From positions 1 through 64,000 of the forward strand of contig JAZNLA010000070.1 of the NCBI GenBank assembly GCA_045578845.1: DNA of 64,000 nucleotides, given 5' to 3'. A program made the translations under genes and the position numbers. Positions 43,478 to 51,342 of the stretch are shown here, one piece after another. The notes under the pieces were generated by a model. That model was not told the origin of the DNA. It saw nothing but the letters and a program-made list of their open reading frames with translations, and searched no databases. How positions within the stretch are numbered: the first letter of the stretch is position 1; each line of letters starts with the position of its first letter. The DNA comes from UMGS172 sp045578845. Its GTDB lineage: Bacteria; Bacillota; Clostridia; Oscillospirales; Acutalibacteraceae.

Positions 43478-44149
43478 TCAAATCCATGAAAAACTGCCGT
43501 CGAGATAGAAAACAAAAACAAGTATTGCAAGTAAAATTACCAAAAGTGAGCACAAAAGCAAAATAATTGATTTGGTATTGTTTTTAGGTATATCTTTATT
43601 TCGTTCGATTAAGGACATTCTTTTGAAAATGTCGGTAATAGGTCTGTAAATTATCAAGGTAATTGCGGCATTCATGACGGCTTTTACACAGTTGAACGGT
43701 AACAAAAGCGTCGGAATAAGTGCAAAAACTTCACTTCTTGTGACCGATTTACCTGCAAGATAAAGCGGTGTAATAAACATATTTGCAAGTAACATGACCG
43801 ATATTACCGAAATTACGGCACCGATTATAGCAAAAATAGCACCCGAAAAATTCCTTTTGTGTTTATAAATAATTCCCGCCGTGACCGAAAATGCGGCACT
43901 TGATAAAAAGTTCATTATAAGTCCGTAAACACCCGTATCGCTGACCGTTACAAATTCGATAAATGCAACTAAACCCGACGAAAACAGGCCGTATAAAGGA
44001 CCGTACATTAACGAAATTACGGTGATTATCGCATCTTTAAAGTCGAATGTTAAAAAAGATACCTTAAAGTGTAATAAAAATGTACAAAGATACGCTAATG
44101 AACAGAGTACCGCAGTAACGGTCATCTTTTTAATATTATTCTTCTTCAA
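43478..44149 (-). CDS. ribU: Riboflavin ECF transporter S component RibU
   Basis: A 223-residue membrane protein with six predicted segments. KMTVTAVLCSLAYL at the start and SFLTFDFKDAIITV (the F-D-x-K/S-D motif near residue 45) are typical of RibU. It binds riboflavin and docks on EcfT/EcfA1/EcfA2, encoded at 25-27.7 kb. The start is TTG 44149, with AGAGGGTG 6 nt upstream. The FMN riboswitch directly upstream confirms the substrate. Confidence 0.92.
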   Translation of the reverse strand: MKKNNIKKMTVTAVLCSLAYLCTFLLHFKVSFLTFDFKDAIITVISLMYGPLYGLFSSGLVAFIEFVTVSDTGVYGLIMNFLSSAAFSVTAGIIYKHKRNFSGAIFAIIGAVISVISVMLLANMFITPLYLAGKSVTRSEVFALIPTLLLPFNCVKAVMNAAITLIIYRPITDIFKRMSLIERNKDIPKNNTKSIILLLCSLLVILLAILVFVFYLDGSFSWI

Positions 44150-44170
44150 ATAAAACACCCTCTTAAAATA

Positions 44171-44193
44171 AAAAACCGCCCGAAAACAGGCGG
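44171..44193 (-). terminator. Riboswitch-controlled terminator of ribU
   Basis: CCGCCTG and CGGGCGG form a stem with a short loop followed by six T on the minus strand, between the FMN aptamer and ribU. Confidence 0.85.
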
Positions 44194-44204
44194 AAAACGG
44201 CATA

Positions 44205-44325
44205 ATACCGTTATACTTCTTTCATCCGGACTATACCGTCGGCTTTGGAATTACACCAAATCAGCAAAATGCTCGTGGGCTTTACCACCGGTGGGGACTT
44301 TCACCCCGCCCTGAAGTCTGTATTA
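44205..44325 (-). promoter_or_regulatory. FMN riboswitch (RFN element)
   Basis: On the minus strand: CTTCAGGGCGGGGTGAAAGT (20 nt), CCCCACCGGTGGTAAAGCCC, then GCCGACGGTATAGTCCGGATG and GAAAGAAG (first part quoted as GCCGACGGTATAGTCCGGAT). All conserved segments of the FMN aptamer are present. FMN binding should promote the terminator and lower RibU. Confidence 0.95.
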
Positions 44326-44336
44326 AACTGTAAAGA

Positions 44337-44365
44337 ATTATATCACCGTATTTAAGGTTTGTCAA
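44337..44365 (-). promoter_or_regulatory. Promoter of ribU
   Basis: TTGACA (44365-44360), a 17-nt spacer and TATAAT (44342-44337): perfect consensus on the minus strand, beginning right after the stop codon of the DUF1294 gene. Confidence 0.85.
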
Positions 44366-44656
44366 TCAAATAATAAGAGATTCCAAAAAAGGAATAAGTT
44401 TTGCAAGTGCAACCGCTTGAATAATAATTATTAAGGGTATTCCTATAAAAAATTTCACTTTTTTGGTTTTATGGCGAAACATTCGCATACCGAACAGTAT
44501 ACCGACACTGCCGCCTAAAATAGCAATAATAAGCAATGTAAATTCACTTACACGCCATTCGCCTTTTTTGGCTTTTTGTTTGTCGTATCTCATAATAATA
44601 AAGCCGATTATTGACACAACCACAATATATATTGTCAAAATAGTCTTAATAATCAA
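44366..44656 (-). CDS. DUF1294 small membrane protein
   Basis: A 96-residue protein with three predicted transmembrane segments (~5-22, 40-60, 70-90). The stretch MRYDKQKAKKGEWRVSE, then LGGSVGILFGMRMFRHKTKK (20 residues), is the DUF1294 pattern (YDK-x2-A and GM-x2-FRHKT). Function unknown. The start is a TTG at 44656 with GGTGG about 9 nt upstream. Confidence 0.85.
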   Translation of the reverse strand: MIIKTILTIYIVVVSIIGFIIMRYDKQKAKKGEWRVSEFTLLIIAILGGSVGILFGMRMFRHKTKKVKFFIGIPLIIIIQAVALAKLIPFLESLII

Positions 44657-44685
44657 AAAATACCACCATATCCATTAAATTACTG

Positions 44686-44714
44686 TTGTGTTTTTAAATG
44701 TATTATACTATAAT
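44686..44714 (+). promoter_or_regulatory. Probable promoter of the two cell-wall genes
   Basis: TTGTGT (44686-44691), a 17-nt spacer and TATAAT (44709-44714), with AAGGAGAG and the start codon following. The -35 match is partial. Confidence 0.5.
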
Positions 44715-44750
44715 AAAATAGATATATCAATATTTTTAAGGAGAGATTAA

Positions 44751-46256
44751 ATGACAAAAAGTGTTGTTTCACTTATATCCGCTATTGTTGCTATAATACT
44801 GTCGGTTGCTATTGTTGTCACTTCACTTGTTTTGACATTACAACATAAAGATACCTCTGACAGTTCTTCTATAAATTCTTTTACATCATCAAGCCAAACA
44901 GGACATAATGACAGCAGTACATATTCTGATTATAACGGTACATCAAGCGAAACATTATCGTCAAACGAAACAGACAGTTCGTCTGAGATTTTATCAAGTA
45001 GTAGTGAGTTATCGAGCAGTAATATATCTTCGTCGGGCTCGTCTTCGACAGGTTCTTCATCACAAGGTCAAAGCAGTACCGAGTCTACAACTTCAACACC
45101 CGACCCTAAACCCCCTGTTGTAACAAATTCTTCTTTCACATCGGCTATTTGGTATTCTTATGAAGATTTAAGTTTTACGAAAGATTATAGTAAATCAACT
45201 TTTGAAAGTAAAATTGATAAAATGTTTGATGACGCGGTGTCTTTAGGTGCCGATACGGTTATTTGCCATGTGCGTGCCTTTGGTGACGCTTGGTATTATT
45301 CCGAATACTTCCCTATGAGCAAATATATTACGGGTACTCAAGGTAAAGACCCCGGTTATGACCCGCTTAAATATATGGTTAAGGCGGCACATTCAAGAGG
45401 ACTCAGTATTCACGCTTGGCTTAATCCCTACCGCGTATCCTATGGTACAACTGACCACACTACTTTATCCAAAGACCACCCTGCAAGAAAGTGGCTTGAA
45501 AGCAACGATGAGTCTACAAGAAGAAATGTTTTAAAAACGGCTAAAGGAATTTATTTTAATCCAACAAAACCTGAAGCACAACAACTTATTATCAACGGTA
45601 TAAAAGAAATACTTAAAAATTATGATGTTGATGGTATTCATATTGACGATTACTTCTACCCCGAAAATATCGATTTAGACTTTGACGGCGTGGAATATGC
45701 CGAGTATAATTTAAGCGGCGGTGACCTTAGCCAAGCCGATTGGCGTAGAGCAAATGTAAGTTCGTTAGTTCAAGGTATTTACAGAGCAGTTCATAACTAC
45801 AAAGGTGTTGTTTTCGGTGTTAGTCCGTCATATCACATATCTAATAACGGTACTGACGATAACTATAATAAACAGTATGCCGATTTAGCAAAATGGATGA
45901 GAACTTCGGGTTATATTGATTATATAGTACCTCAAATTTATTTCGGTTATGAACATAATACAGCCGATTATATCAAGGTACTTAATAATTGGCTGAGTAT
46001 TCCTAAACTAAACAGTGTTAAACTTTATATCGGTCTTGCACCGTATAAAATAGGTTTAACAACTGACGGAGGCAGTGACGAATGGTTAACTGCAACCGAT
46101 ATTTTGGCAAATCAAACACTTGATGCCGAAAAGAAAAAGACCGACGGTATATTCCTTTTTAACTATTCCACATTGTTTAAAAATGATACAATCACAAACG
46201 CACAACGTGAAAATCTAAAAGAAGCCATAAAAACGGCGAATAAAAATCGGGAGTAA
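44751..46256 (+). CDS. Exported GHL10-family glycoside hydrolase-like protein
   Basis: A 501-residue secreted or anchored protein. Residues ~5-30 are a signal/anchor; ~33-122 form a Ser/Thr-rich linker with many SS pairs; ~128-495 are a TIM-barrel of the GHL10 (DUF187, YngK-like) family. Barrel motifs: ADTVICHVRAFGDAWY, KAAHSRGLSIHAWLNPYR, VDGIHIDDYFYP (candidate acid residues on a strand end), VVFGVSPS and YIDYIVPQIYFGYE. Probably acts on peptidoglycan or another wall glycan; activity in this family is poorly characterised. The next gene starts 2 nt downstream and carries a related domain. Confidence 0.85.
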   Translation: MTKSVVSLISAIVAIILSVAIVVTSLVLTLQHKDTSDSSSINSFTSSSQTGHNDSSTYSDYNGTSSETLSSNETDSSSEILSSSSELSSSNISSSGSSSTGSSSQGQSSTESTTSTPDPKPPVVTNSSFTSAIWYSYEDLSFTKDYSKSTFESKIDKMFDDAVSLGADTVICHVRAFGDAWYYSEYFPMSKYITGTQGKDPGYDPLKYMVKAAHSRGLSIHAWLNPYRVSYGTTDHTTLSKDHPARKWLESNDESTRRNVLKTAKGIYFNPTKPEAQQLIINGIKEILKNYDVDGIHIDDYFYPENIDLDFDGVEYAEYNLSGGDLSQADWRRANVSSLVQGIYRAVHNYKGVVFGVSPSYHISNNGTDDNYNKQYADLAKWMRTSGYIDYIVPQIYFGYEHNTADYIKVLNNWLSIPKLNSVKLYIGLAPYKIGLTTDGGSDEWLTATDILANQTLDAEKKKTDGIFLFNYSTLFKNDTITNAQRENLKEAIKTANKNRE

Positions 46257-46258
46257 TT

Positions 46259-49200
46259 ATGATTACAAGTACTTTTAAGCACAATTTAAGAGTTGTAATA
46301 ATCGCATTGCTTTGTGCAACGATTGTAATTTCGTCGTGTGCATTTGCGTGGTACAAGATAAAAAACAAAAATGACACACCTGCTAATAACTCAAGTGTTA
46401 GTTCGAGTCAGCCGAATACAGAACCAACCCCTGCCGAAAAACAGTTATTAGATAGTTTCAGAAGTATCTCGGTTGCACCTAAGGTTGATTTTTTGACCGA
46501 AGACAGTGTAACTGTTGATGATGTTAAAAATGAAATTGATGCTATTATTTCAAACATCGCGGCAGACGGGTTTGATACCGTTGAAGTGACATTAAACTAC
46601 GGCAGTAATCTTTTGTTTACTGTTGACGGTTTTATGTGTGATTATGATGTTTTCGAATATTTTGCCTCGGCTGCACGCCGTAACGGTCTTAAACTGATTT
46701 CGGTTATTGATTTAAAAGACTTAACCGAGCAGTCGATTGTAAGCAGTGACGGTATAGCAAAAATAAATTCTGTATTGTCATCAAAAATGATTGGCAACTA
46801 TTCTGATATGCTGATACTTAAAAACTGTTACATAACCGCTGCTGATGTTGAATATTTATATGCCATATCCGATACGAATTTAACAATTACGGAATTTGCG
46901 GTCGAACAACTTTACGGTGCAGTTAAAAGTTTTTATCTTTCTGCCGCAAATTCGAAACCTACTATGGGTATCGGTGTTGAAATTAACCGTATCAATATGC
47001 CTGACGGTTACATTCAAGATGTTAAAACTTGGTCAAAAGACGGAATATGTGATTTTGCGGTGCTCTATAACCCCTACTCTACCGCTAATGACGATTTGAG
47101 TTTTGTTACTTACTATGAAACCGTAAGAAGCGAATTAGAACTTGAATATAGCGAACTTTCTTGCAGACTTGCTTATAACCTTATAGGCAGCGGCGAAAAA
47201 GGTTGGGAGCAAACCGACCAAATTTTATCACAACTTCAAAATCTCGACACTCTGGGTGTTAACTTTGTTTTACAAAGTTATAAAGTTTACGTCGGTGACA
47301 AAACCGAAAGCCGAAATGTTGTTAAAAAGTTTTTGGCTCATCTTTTTACAGACGATTATATTGTAAAAGAACTATCTATTTCAAAACCTGAAAAACAAAC
47401 ATTTACAACTTCGGAAAATATGGTTAACCTTGCAGGTGCTTCTGACCCCGAATTCGCACTGACTCTTAACGGCGAGCCGCTCGAACGCAGTGAACTGGGA
47501 TTATTTTCAACCGACCTAACATTAAAAGACGGACTTAATACTTTTAAGATTGAACATAAAGGTGTTACCAAGGAATATAAAATAACATATAAACGCACAA
47601 TTATTAAATCGGTTTCTCCTACCAAAAAAACTTCTTTGCCGAGTAGGTCAATACTGATTGTCAGTTGTGTAGCAATTTCTGGCAGTAATGTTACTGTTTC
47701 GTTAGGTGATATTTCCGCAATACTTACCGAAGAGGTAATATTAGATGATCATGGTAATCCTGCGGGAGAATATAGTAATTTTAATGGTGAAATTACCCTG
47801 CCGATTGTTTATGACGAAGATGCCGCTCTCGGCAAAATCACCTTTAAAGCCGTATCAAAGTACGGCACCGAAACCAAAAAAAGCGGTAATATAGTAGTAA
47901 TAAAAGAAGACCGTCCGTTGCCGCCTTCTTCCACTCCTACTATACCTCCTTCAACGCCTTCAACTTCAACACCAGACGGTCCGAGCGTTGATATACTTTC
48001 AATTTACGGCTCTGCCAATGCACCCAAAGGCGGTACTGCTTGGACCATGCCGTCGGGCAGTAGATATGTAAATGTAGGTACTAAATACATTTCCCAAATA
48101 ACATCCGATACCGTTCAAACATTCGAGTCTAACGATAAATCAAATTATTCAAGACCTACCAACAACTATTTGCCCAAAGGTACTGTTGATTATTGCTCAT
48201 CGACATCAAAATATATTGACAGTACAACCTCTTTACGTGCACAAAGATTTGGTAAATCGCTTTACGAAATACAAAGCGGAAAAGAAAAGATAAATGTTTT
48301 TAAAGGTGTATTACCTGACCATCAAAGTATAGGTGTTGCAGGTTTTAGTACAGGTACAAGACATTCTACACTTACACTTGATACGCTTTGGAAAGCACCC
48401 TTTAAACTTGATTTTACACCGCAAAGTTATGTCAATAGTTCATTAGGTGAAAATCGCGACTACACCCTTAAAAACGGTGCGACATTTAAGTATATTGATA
48501 TTACATTCTGTTACACTACACTTGTTGAGGGTGATGTACAAATCCCTGCCGACCACCCGACATTTAGTAAAGCCGAATGGATAAAAAATGCAGGTGATTA
48601 TACATTAAGACTTCACCTTAAAAAGACCGGCGTTTTCTACGGTTGGAGTGCCGAATACAACTCGCAAGGTCAGTTAGTATTTTCATTCTTAAACCCTGCT
48701 AAAATCACTGCGGCTAGTAATTCATACGGATACCGTCTTGACGGAACTGTTATTGTAATTGACGTAGGTCACGGCGGTAAAGACCCGGGTGCACTCGGTG
48801 GTAACAGTAAGTATACTGAGGCTGTTCTTAACTTAACTCTTGCAAAAATGGTAAAAAAAGAACTTGAATCTTTGGGTGCAACAGTCGTTATGACACGTGA
48901 TACTAATGTATATTTAGATGCACTTGAACGAAAAACCATAGTACGGCAAACAAAACCCGATTTCATGCTGGCTATTCACCGAAATTCTAATGACAGTAGT
49001 TTGCCCAGAGGTTTCCAATCGTTCTATTACAATGCGTATTCTTACAATGCCGCAAAAGCGGTATATGATAAAACCGTAGTGGCAAATCTTTATGAGAGTA
49101 GTAAGTGGACTAAGTTAACAGCACACAAGTATTTTTATACCTGCCGTACTTCGGAATGTCCTACAGTACTTACCGAAAACGGATTCATGTCAAATGCTGA

Positions 49201-49294
49201 TGAGTATTCAGATATGATTAAAGATGATTTTAACCAAAAATGTGCGGTTGCACTTACCGAAGGTATTGTAGCCTACTTTGCTTCAATTCAATAG
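46259..49294 (+). CDS. Exported N-acetylmuramoyl-L-alanine amidase with degenerate GHL10-like domain
   Basis: A 1011-residue exported protein. A signal/anchor (~10-32, VVIIALLCATIVISS) is followed by a domain at ~60-365 that parallels the upstream GHL10 barrel (DGFDTVEVTL, AARRNGLKLISVIDL, VKTWSKDGICDFAVLYNPYS) but lacks the G-I-H-I-D-D acid motif. Next come beta-rich segments (~380-560), a Pro/Thr linker (~560-580), an unassigned domain (~590-810) and Amidase_3 (~830-1011). The amidase zinc ligands are present: DVGHGGKDPGA, the Glu in KYTEAVLN, AIHRNS, and catalytic Glu in LTENGFMSN. Cuts between muramic acid and the stem peptide. Confidence 0.87.
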   Translation: MITSTFKHNLRVVIIALLCATIVISSCAFAWYKIKNKNDTPANNSSVSSSQPNTEPTPAEKQLLDSFRSISVAPKVDFLTEDSVTVDDVKNEIDAIISNIAADGFDTVEVTLNYGSNLLFTVDGFMCDYDVFEYFASAARRNGLKLISVIDLKDLTEQSIVSSDGIAKINSVLSSKMIGNYSDMLILKNCYITAADVEYLYAISDTNLTITEFAVEQLYGAVKSFYLSAANSKPTMGIGVEINRINMPDGYIQDVKTWSKDGICDFAVLYNPYSTANDDLSFVTYYETVRSELELEYSELSCRLAYNLIGSGEKGWEQTDQILSQLQNLDTLGVNFVLQSYKVYVGDKTESRNVVKKFLAHLFTDDYIVKELSISKPEKQTFTTSENMVNLAGASDPEFALTLNGEPLERSELGLFSTDLTLKDGLNTFKIEHKGVTKEYKITYKRTIIKSVSPTKKTSLPSRSILIVSCVAISGSNVTVSLGDISAILTEEVILDDHGNPAGEYSNFNGEITLPIVYDEDAALGKITFKAVSKYGTETKKSGNIVVIKEDRPLPPSSTPTIPPSTPSTSTPDGPSVDILSIYGSANAPKGGTAWTMPSGSRYVNVGTKYISQITSDTVQTFESNDKSNYSRPTNNYLPKGTVDYCSSTSKYIDSTTSLRAQRFGKSLYEIQSGKEKINVFKGVLPDHQSIGVAGFSTGTRHSTLTLDTLWKAPFKLDFTPQSYVNSSLGENRDYTLKNGATFKYIDITFCYTTLVEGDVQIPADHPTFSKAEWIKNAGDYTLRLHLKKTGVFYGWSAEYNSQGQLVFSFLNPAKITAASNSYGYRLDGTVIVIDVGHGGKDPGALGGNSKYTEAVLNLTLAKMVKKELESLGATVVMTRDTNVYLDALERKTIVRQTKPDFMLAIHRNSNDSSLPRGFQSFYYNAYSYNAAKAVYDKTVVANLYESSKWTKLTAHKYFYTCRTSECPTVLTENGFMSNADEYSDMIKDDFNQKCAVALTEGIVAYFASIQ

Positions 49295-49298
49295 TTTT

Positions 49299-49329
49299 AA
49301 AGACCTCTTGTTTTTCACAAGAGGTCTTT
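49299..49329. terminator. Bidirectional terminator between the amidase gene and sigE
   Basis: AAAGACCTCTTG and CAAGAGGTCTTT form a 12-bp perfect stem around a TTTTT-rich loop, with T-rich sequence after it on the plus strand. Confidence 0.8.
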
Positions 49330-49331
49330 GT

Positions 49332-50054
49332 TTAGGCAAAATTTTTCTCAAGTTCTTTTTTCAGCCTTGCGATTATCCTCTTTTCAAGCCTTGATATGTA
49401 CGACTGTGAAATACCTAAAATATCCGCCACCTGCTTTTGCGTGTGTTCTTTACATCCACCTAATCCAAACCTCATATTCATAATATTTCGTTCGCGGTCA
49501 TTAAGTTTTGCTATCTGCATATTAAGTATCTTTTTCTCGTCTTCCTGTTCTACCCTGCCTCCTACTTCGTTTCCGTCACTGCCCAAAACGTCGGACAGTA
49601 AAAGTTCATTTCCGTCCCAGTCAACTTTTAACGGCTCGTCAATGGAAATTTCGGTTTTAAGTACCGTAGTTTTTCGCATATACATCAGTATTTCGTTTTC
49701 GATGCACCGAGAAGCGTATGTGGCAAGTTTTATATTTCGGTCGGGACAAAATGTGTTTACTGCCTTTATAAGACCGATAGTGCCTATTGAAATCAAATCT
49801 TCGACACCTGCACCTACAGCGTCAAATTTGCGTGCAATGTACACAACAAGACGCAAATTATGTACTATCAGTTTTTCTCTTGCAAACGCATCACCGTCAC
49901 CGCCGAGCATTGCAAGGATTTTAGCTTCTTCCTCAACCGTTAATGGTGCGGGAAGCGTTTCCGGCCCGTTTATATAATAACTTTTATTGTTAACTTTAAA
50001 TTTTTTAAATATGTTTTTTAATAAAACTATTATATTTGTTGCTATAATTTTCAT
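49332..50054 (-). CDS. sigE: Sporulation sigma factor SigE
   Basis: A 240-residue sigma-70 family factor of the mother cell. The N-terminal ~28 residues (hydrophobic/basic) are the pro-sequence removed by SpoIIGA. Region 2 shows NLRLVVYIARKFDAVGAGVEDLIS and GLIKAVNTF (quoted in part: LRLVVYIARKF), and region 4 has DILGISQSYISRLEKRI as the -35 reading helix. Length and pro-sequence separate it from SigG and SigF. It lies 12 nt after spoIIGA. The sigG gene that often follows in Bacillus is not here. Confidence 0.93.
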   Translation of the reverse strand: MKIIATNIIVLLKNIFKKFKVNNKSYYINGPETLPAPLTVEEEAKILAMLGGDGDAFAREKLIVHNLRLVVYIARKFDAVGAGVEDLISIGTIGLIKAVNTFCPDRNIKLATYASRCIENEILMYMRKTTVLKTEISIDEPLKVDWDGNELLLSDVLGSDGNEVGGRVEQEDEKKILNMQIAKLNDRERNIMNMRFGLGGCKEHTQKQVADILGISQSYISRLEKRIIARLKKELEKNFA

Positions 50055-50066
50055 ATGATTACCTCT

Positions 50067-50921
50067 TTATTCAAAATTAATAGGTGCAGAAATACAAGAA
50101 TAATCCTCACCTAAAATACAGTCGGAAATAACCGCTAAAGGTGACAAAATTGTTTTGATTTTATTATTGTGAAAAAATTCTGCTTTTTTAAGTTTTACGG
50201 CTGGCAAAAGTTTACTTCCCGAAACTGTATCTATCGGTACAAGTCTAAAACCCATATAATTATCAGTGTTTTGCGGTGCTTTTAGAGATAGCATTTCTAT
50301 TGTATCGTTAGCACCGAAAAGTTTTACTGCTAAATCGCGGTCAATTATAAGTACCTCACTGTCACCGTATGTATCTTTTATTGAATGTCCCGTATCAAAC
50401 ATTACAGTTGTCTTTTGTTTTTCTGAATTAGTATACAATGTAACTTCGCATCGGGTTGCGTTGTTACAACTGCGTTTTGTGATATACTTTATAACTATAG
50501 ATAAAACATAATAGATTAATGACGCGGTAATAAGCACAAGCGGTGAAATATCAAAATAAACAATACCGCCTGCTACCGTCATTCCGTTCGGCGTAAAGAG
50601 CATATAAATACCTGCCATAAGTCCCGCAAAGATAAATGATACAACAAAAAACATTGAGGTATTTATTAAATATTTTTTTAAATTACCGAAACCGAATGCG
50701 ATAATAACAGTTAAAAACGAACAGGTTAGCCTGACTAATACATCAATTAAAATATTTTGCGTTGGTAAAAATATGTAAAGTGAAAACAGAGCACTAATCA
50801 GTGCCGACAGAATTTTTTTGAATAATCTTATATTATAACCCGTTAGTTTTGAAGTGAGCGTAATTAAAATAAAGTTTACTACCGTATTTATAAATATCAA
50901 AATATCAACATAAATTACCAT
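50067..50921 (-). CDS. spoIIGA: Sigma-E processing peptidase SpoIIGA
   Basis: A 284-residue protein with five to six N-terminal transmembrane segments (~1-150) and a C-terminal cytoplasmic aspartic-protease-like domain. The candidate catalytic Asp lies in TVMFDTGHSIKD (D-T-G). It converts pro-SigE to the active form in the mother cell on a signal from SpoIIR in the forespore. First gene of the spoIIG operon; GAGGTGAGG precedes the ATG. Confidence 0.9.
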   Translation of the reverse strand: MVIYVDILIFINTVVNFILITLTSKLTGYNIRLFKKILSALISALFSLYIFLPTQNILIDVLVRLTCSFLTVIIAFGFGNLKKYLINTSMFFVVSFIFAGLMAGIYMLFTPNGMTVAGGIVYFDISPLVLITASLIYYVLSIVIKYITKRSCNNATRCEVTLYTNSEKQKTTVMFDTGHSIKDTYGDSEVLIIDRDLAVKLFGANDTIEMLSLKAPQNTDNYMGFRLVPIDTVSGSKLLPAVKLKKAEFFHNNKIKTILSPLAVISDCILGEDYSCISAPINFE

Positions 50922-50938
50922 AGCCTCACCTCAAATTT

Positions 50939-50972
50939 ATTATATAAAATTTATATATTTAATTTTGTCGAA
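50939..50972 (-). promoter_or_regulatory. spoIIG promoter with Spo0A box
   Basis: A perfect 0A box TGTCGAA reads on the plus strand at 50966-50972. On the minus strand TATAAT lies at 50944-50939, 21 nt from the box. The box therefore overlaps the expected -35 region, as in the Bacillus spoIIG promoter activated by Spo0A~P. A weaker match TGTCGGT lies near 50999. Confidence 0.7.
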
Positions 50973-51022
50973 AAAGGTGCGTAAATTTATAATATTTTTG
51001 TCGGTTATTTTAAAAAAATTTA

Positions 51023-51077
51023 TTGACAAATATTTAAAAATGGTATATTATACTATCAGTTAGCATATGCTAACTGA
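51023..51077 (+). promoter_or_regulatory. feo promoter and perfect palindromic operator
   Basis: TTGACA (51023-51028), a 17-nt spacer and TATTAT (51046-51051). From 51056 to 51077 the half TCAGTTAGCAT is followed by its exact inverse, a 22-bp perfect palindrome covering the transcription start. It resembles the TTAGC-type boxes of DtxR-family metal repressors, so iron repression is likely. Confidence 0.75.
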
Positions 51078-51101
51078 ATTAAATTTTGGAGGATTTAAAT
51101 T

Positions 51102-51323
51102 TTGAAAACCTTAAAATATACAAAAATCGGTAATACGGTAAAGGTGGTAAAAATTCACGGTGAAGGTGCTTTAAGACGCCGAATAATGGATATGGGAATT
51201 ACCAAAGGTGTTGCCATTACCGTTAGAAAAGTTGCCCCTTTAGGTGACCCTATAGAGTTAACCGTAAGGGGTTATGAACTATCCCTACGTAAAGATGATG
51301 CTGATTTAATAGAGGTCGAATAA
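51102..51323 (+). CDS. feoA: Ferrous iron transport protein FeoA
   Basis: A 73-residue SH3-like cytoplasmic protein. VKVVKIHGEGALRRRIMDMG (20 residues), GDPIELTVRGYELSLRK-type core (GYELSLRKDDA) are family features. It starts at a TTG at 51102 with GGAGG 9 nt upstream. FeoA is required for FeoB-driven iron uptake and begins the feoAB operon. Confidence 0.92.
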   Translation: MKTLKYTKIGNTVKVVKIHGEGALRRRIMDMGITKGVAITVRKVAPLGDPIELTVRGYELSLRKDDADLIEVE

Positions 51324-51342
51324 TTAAAACAGGAGTTAAAAC

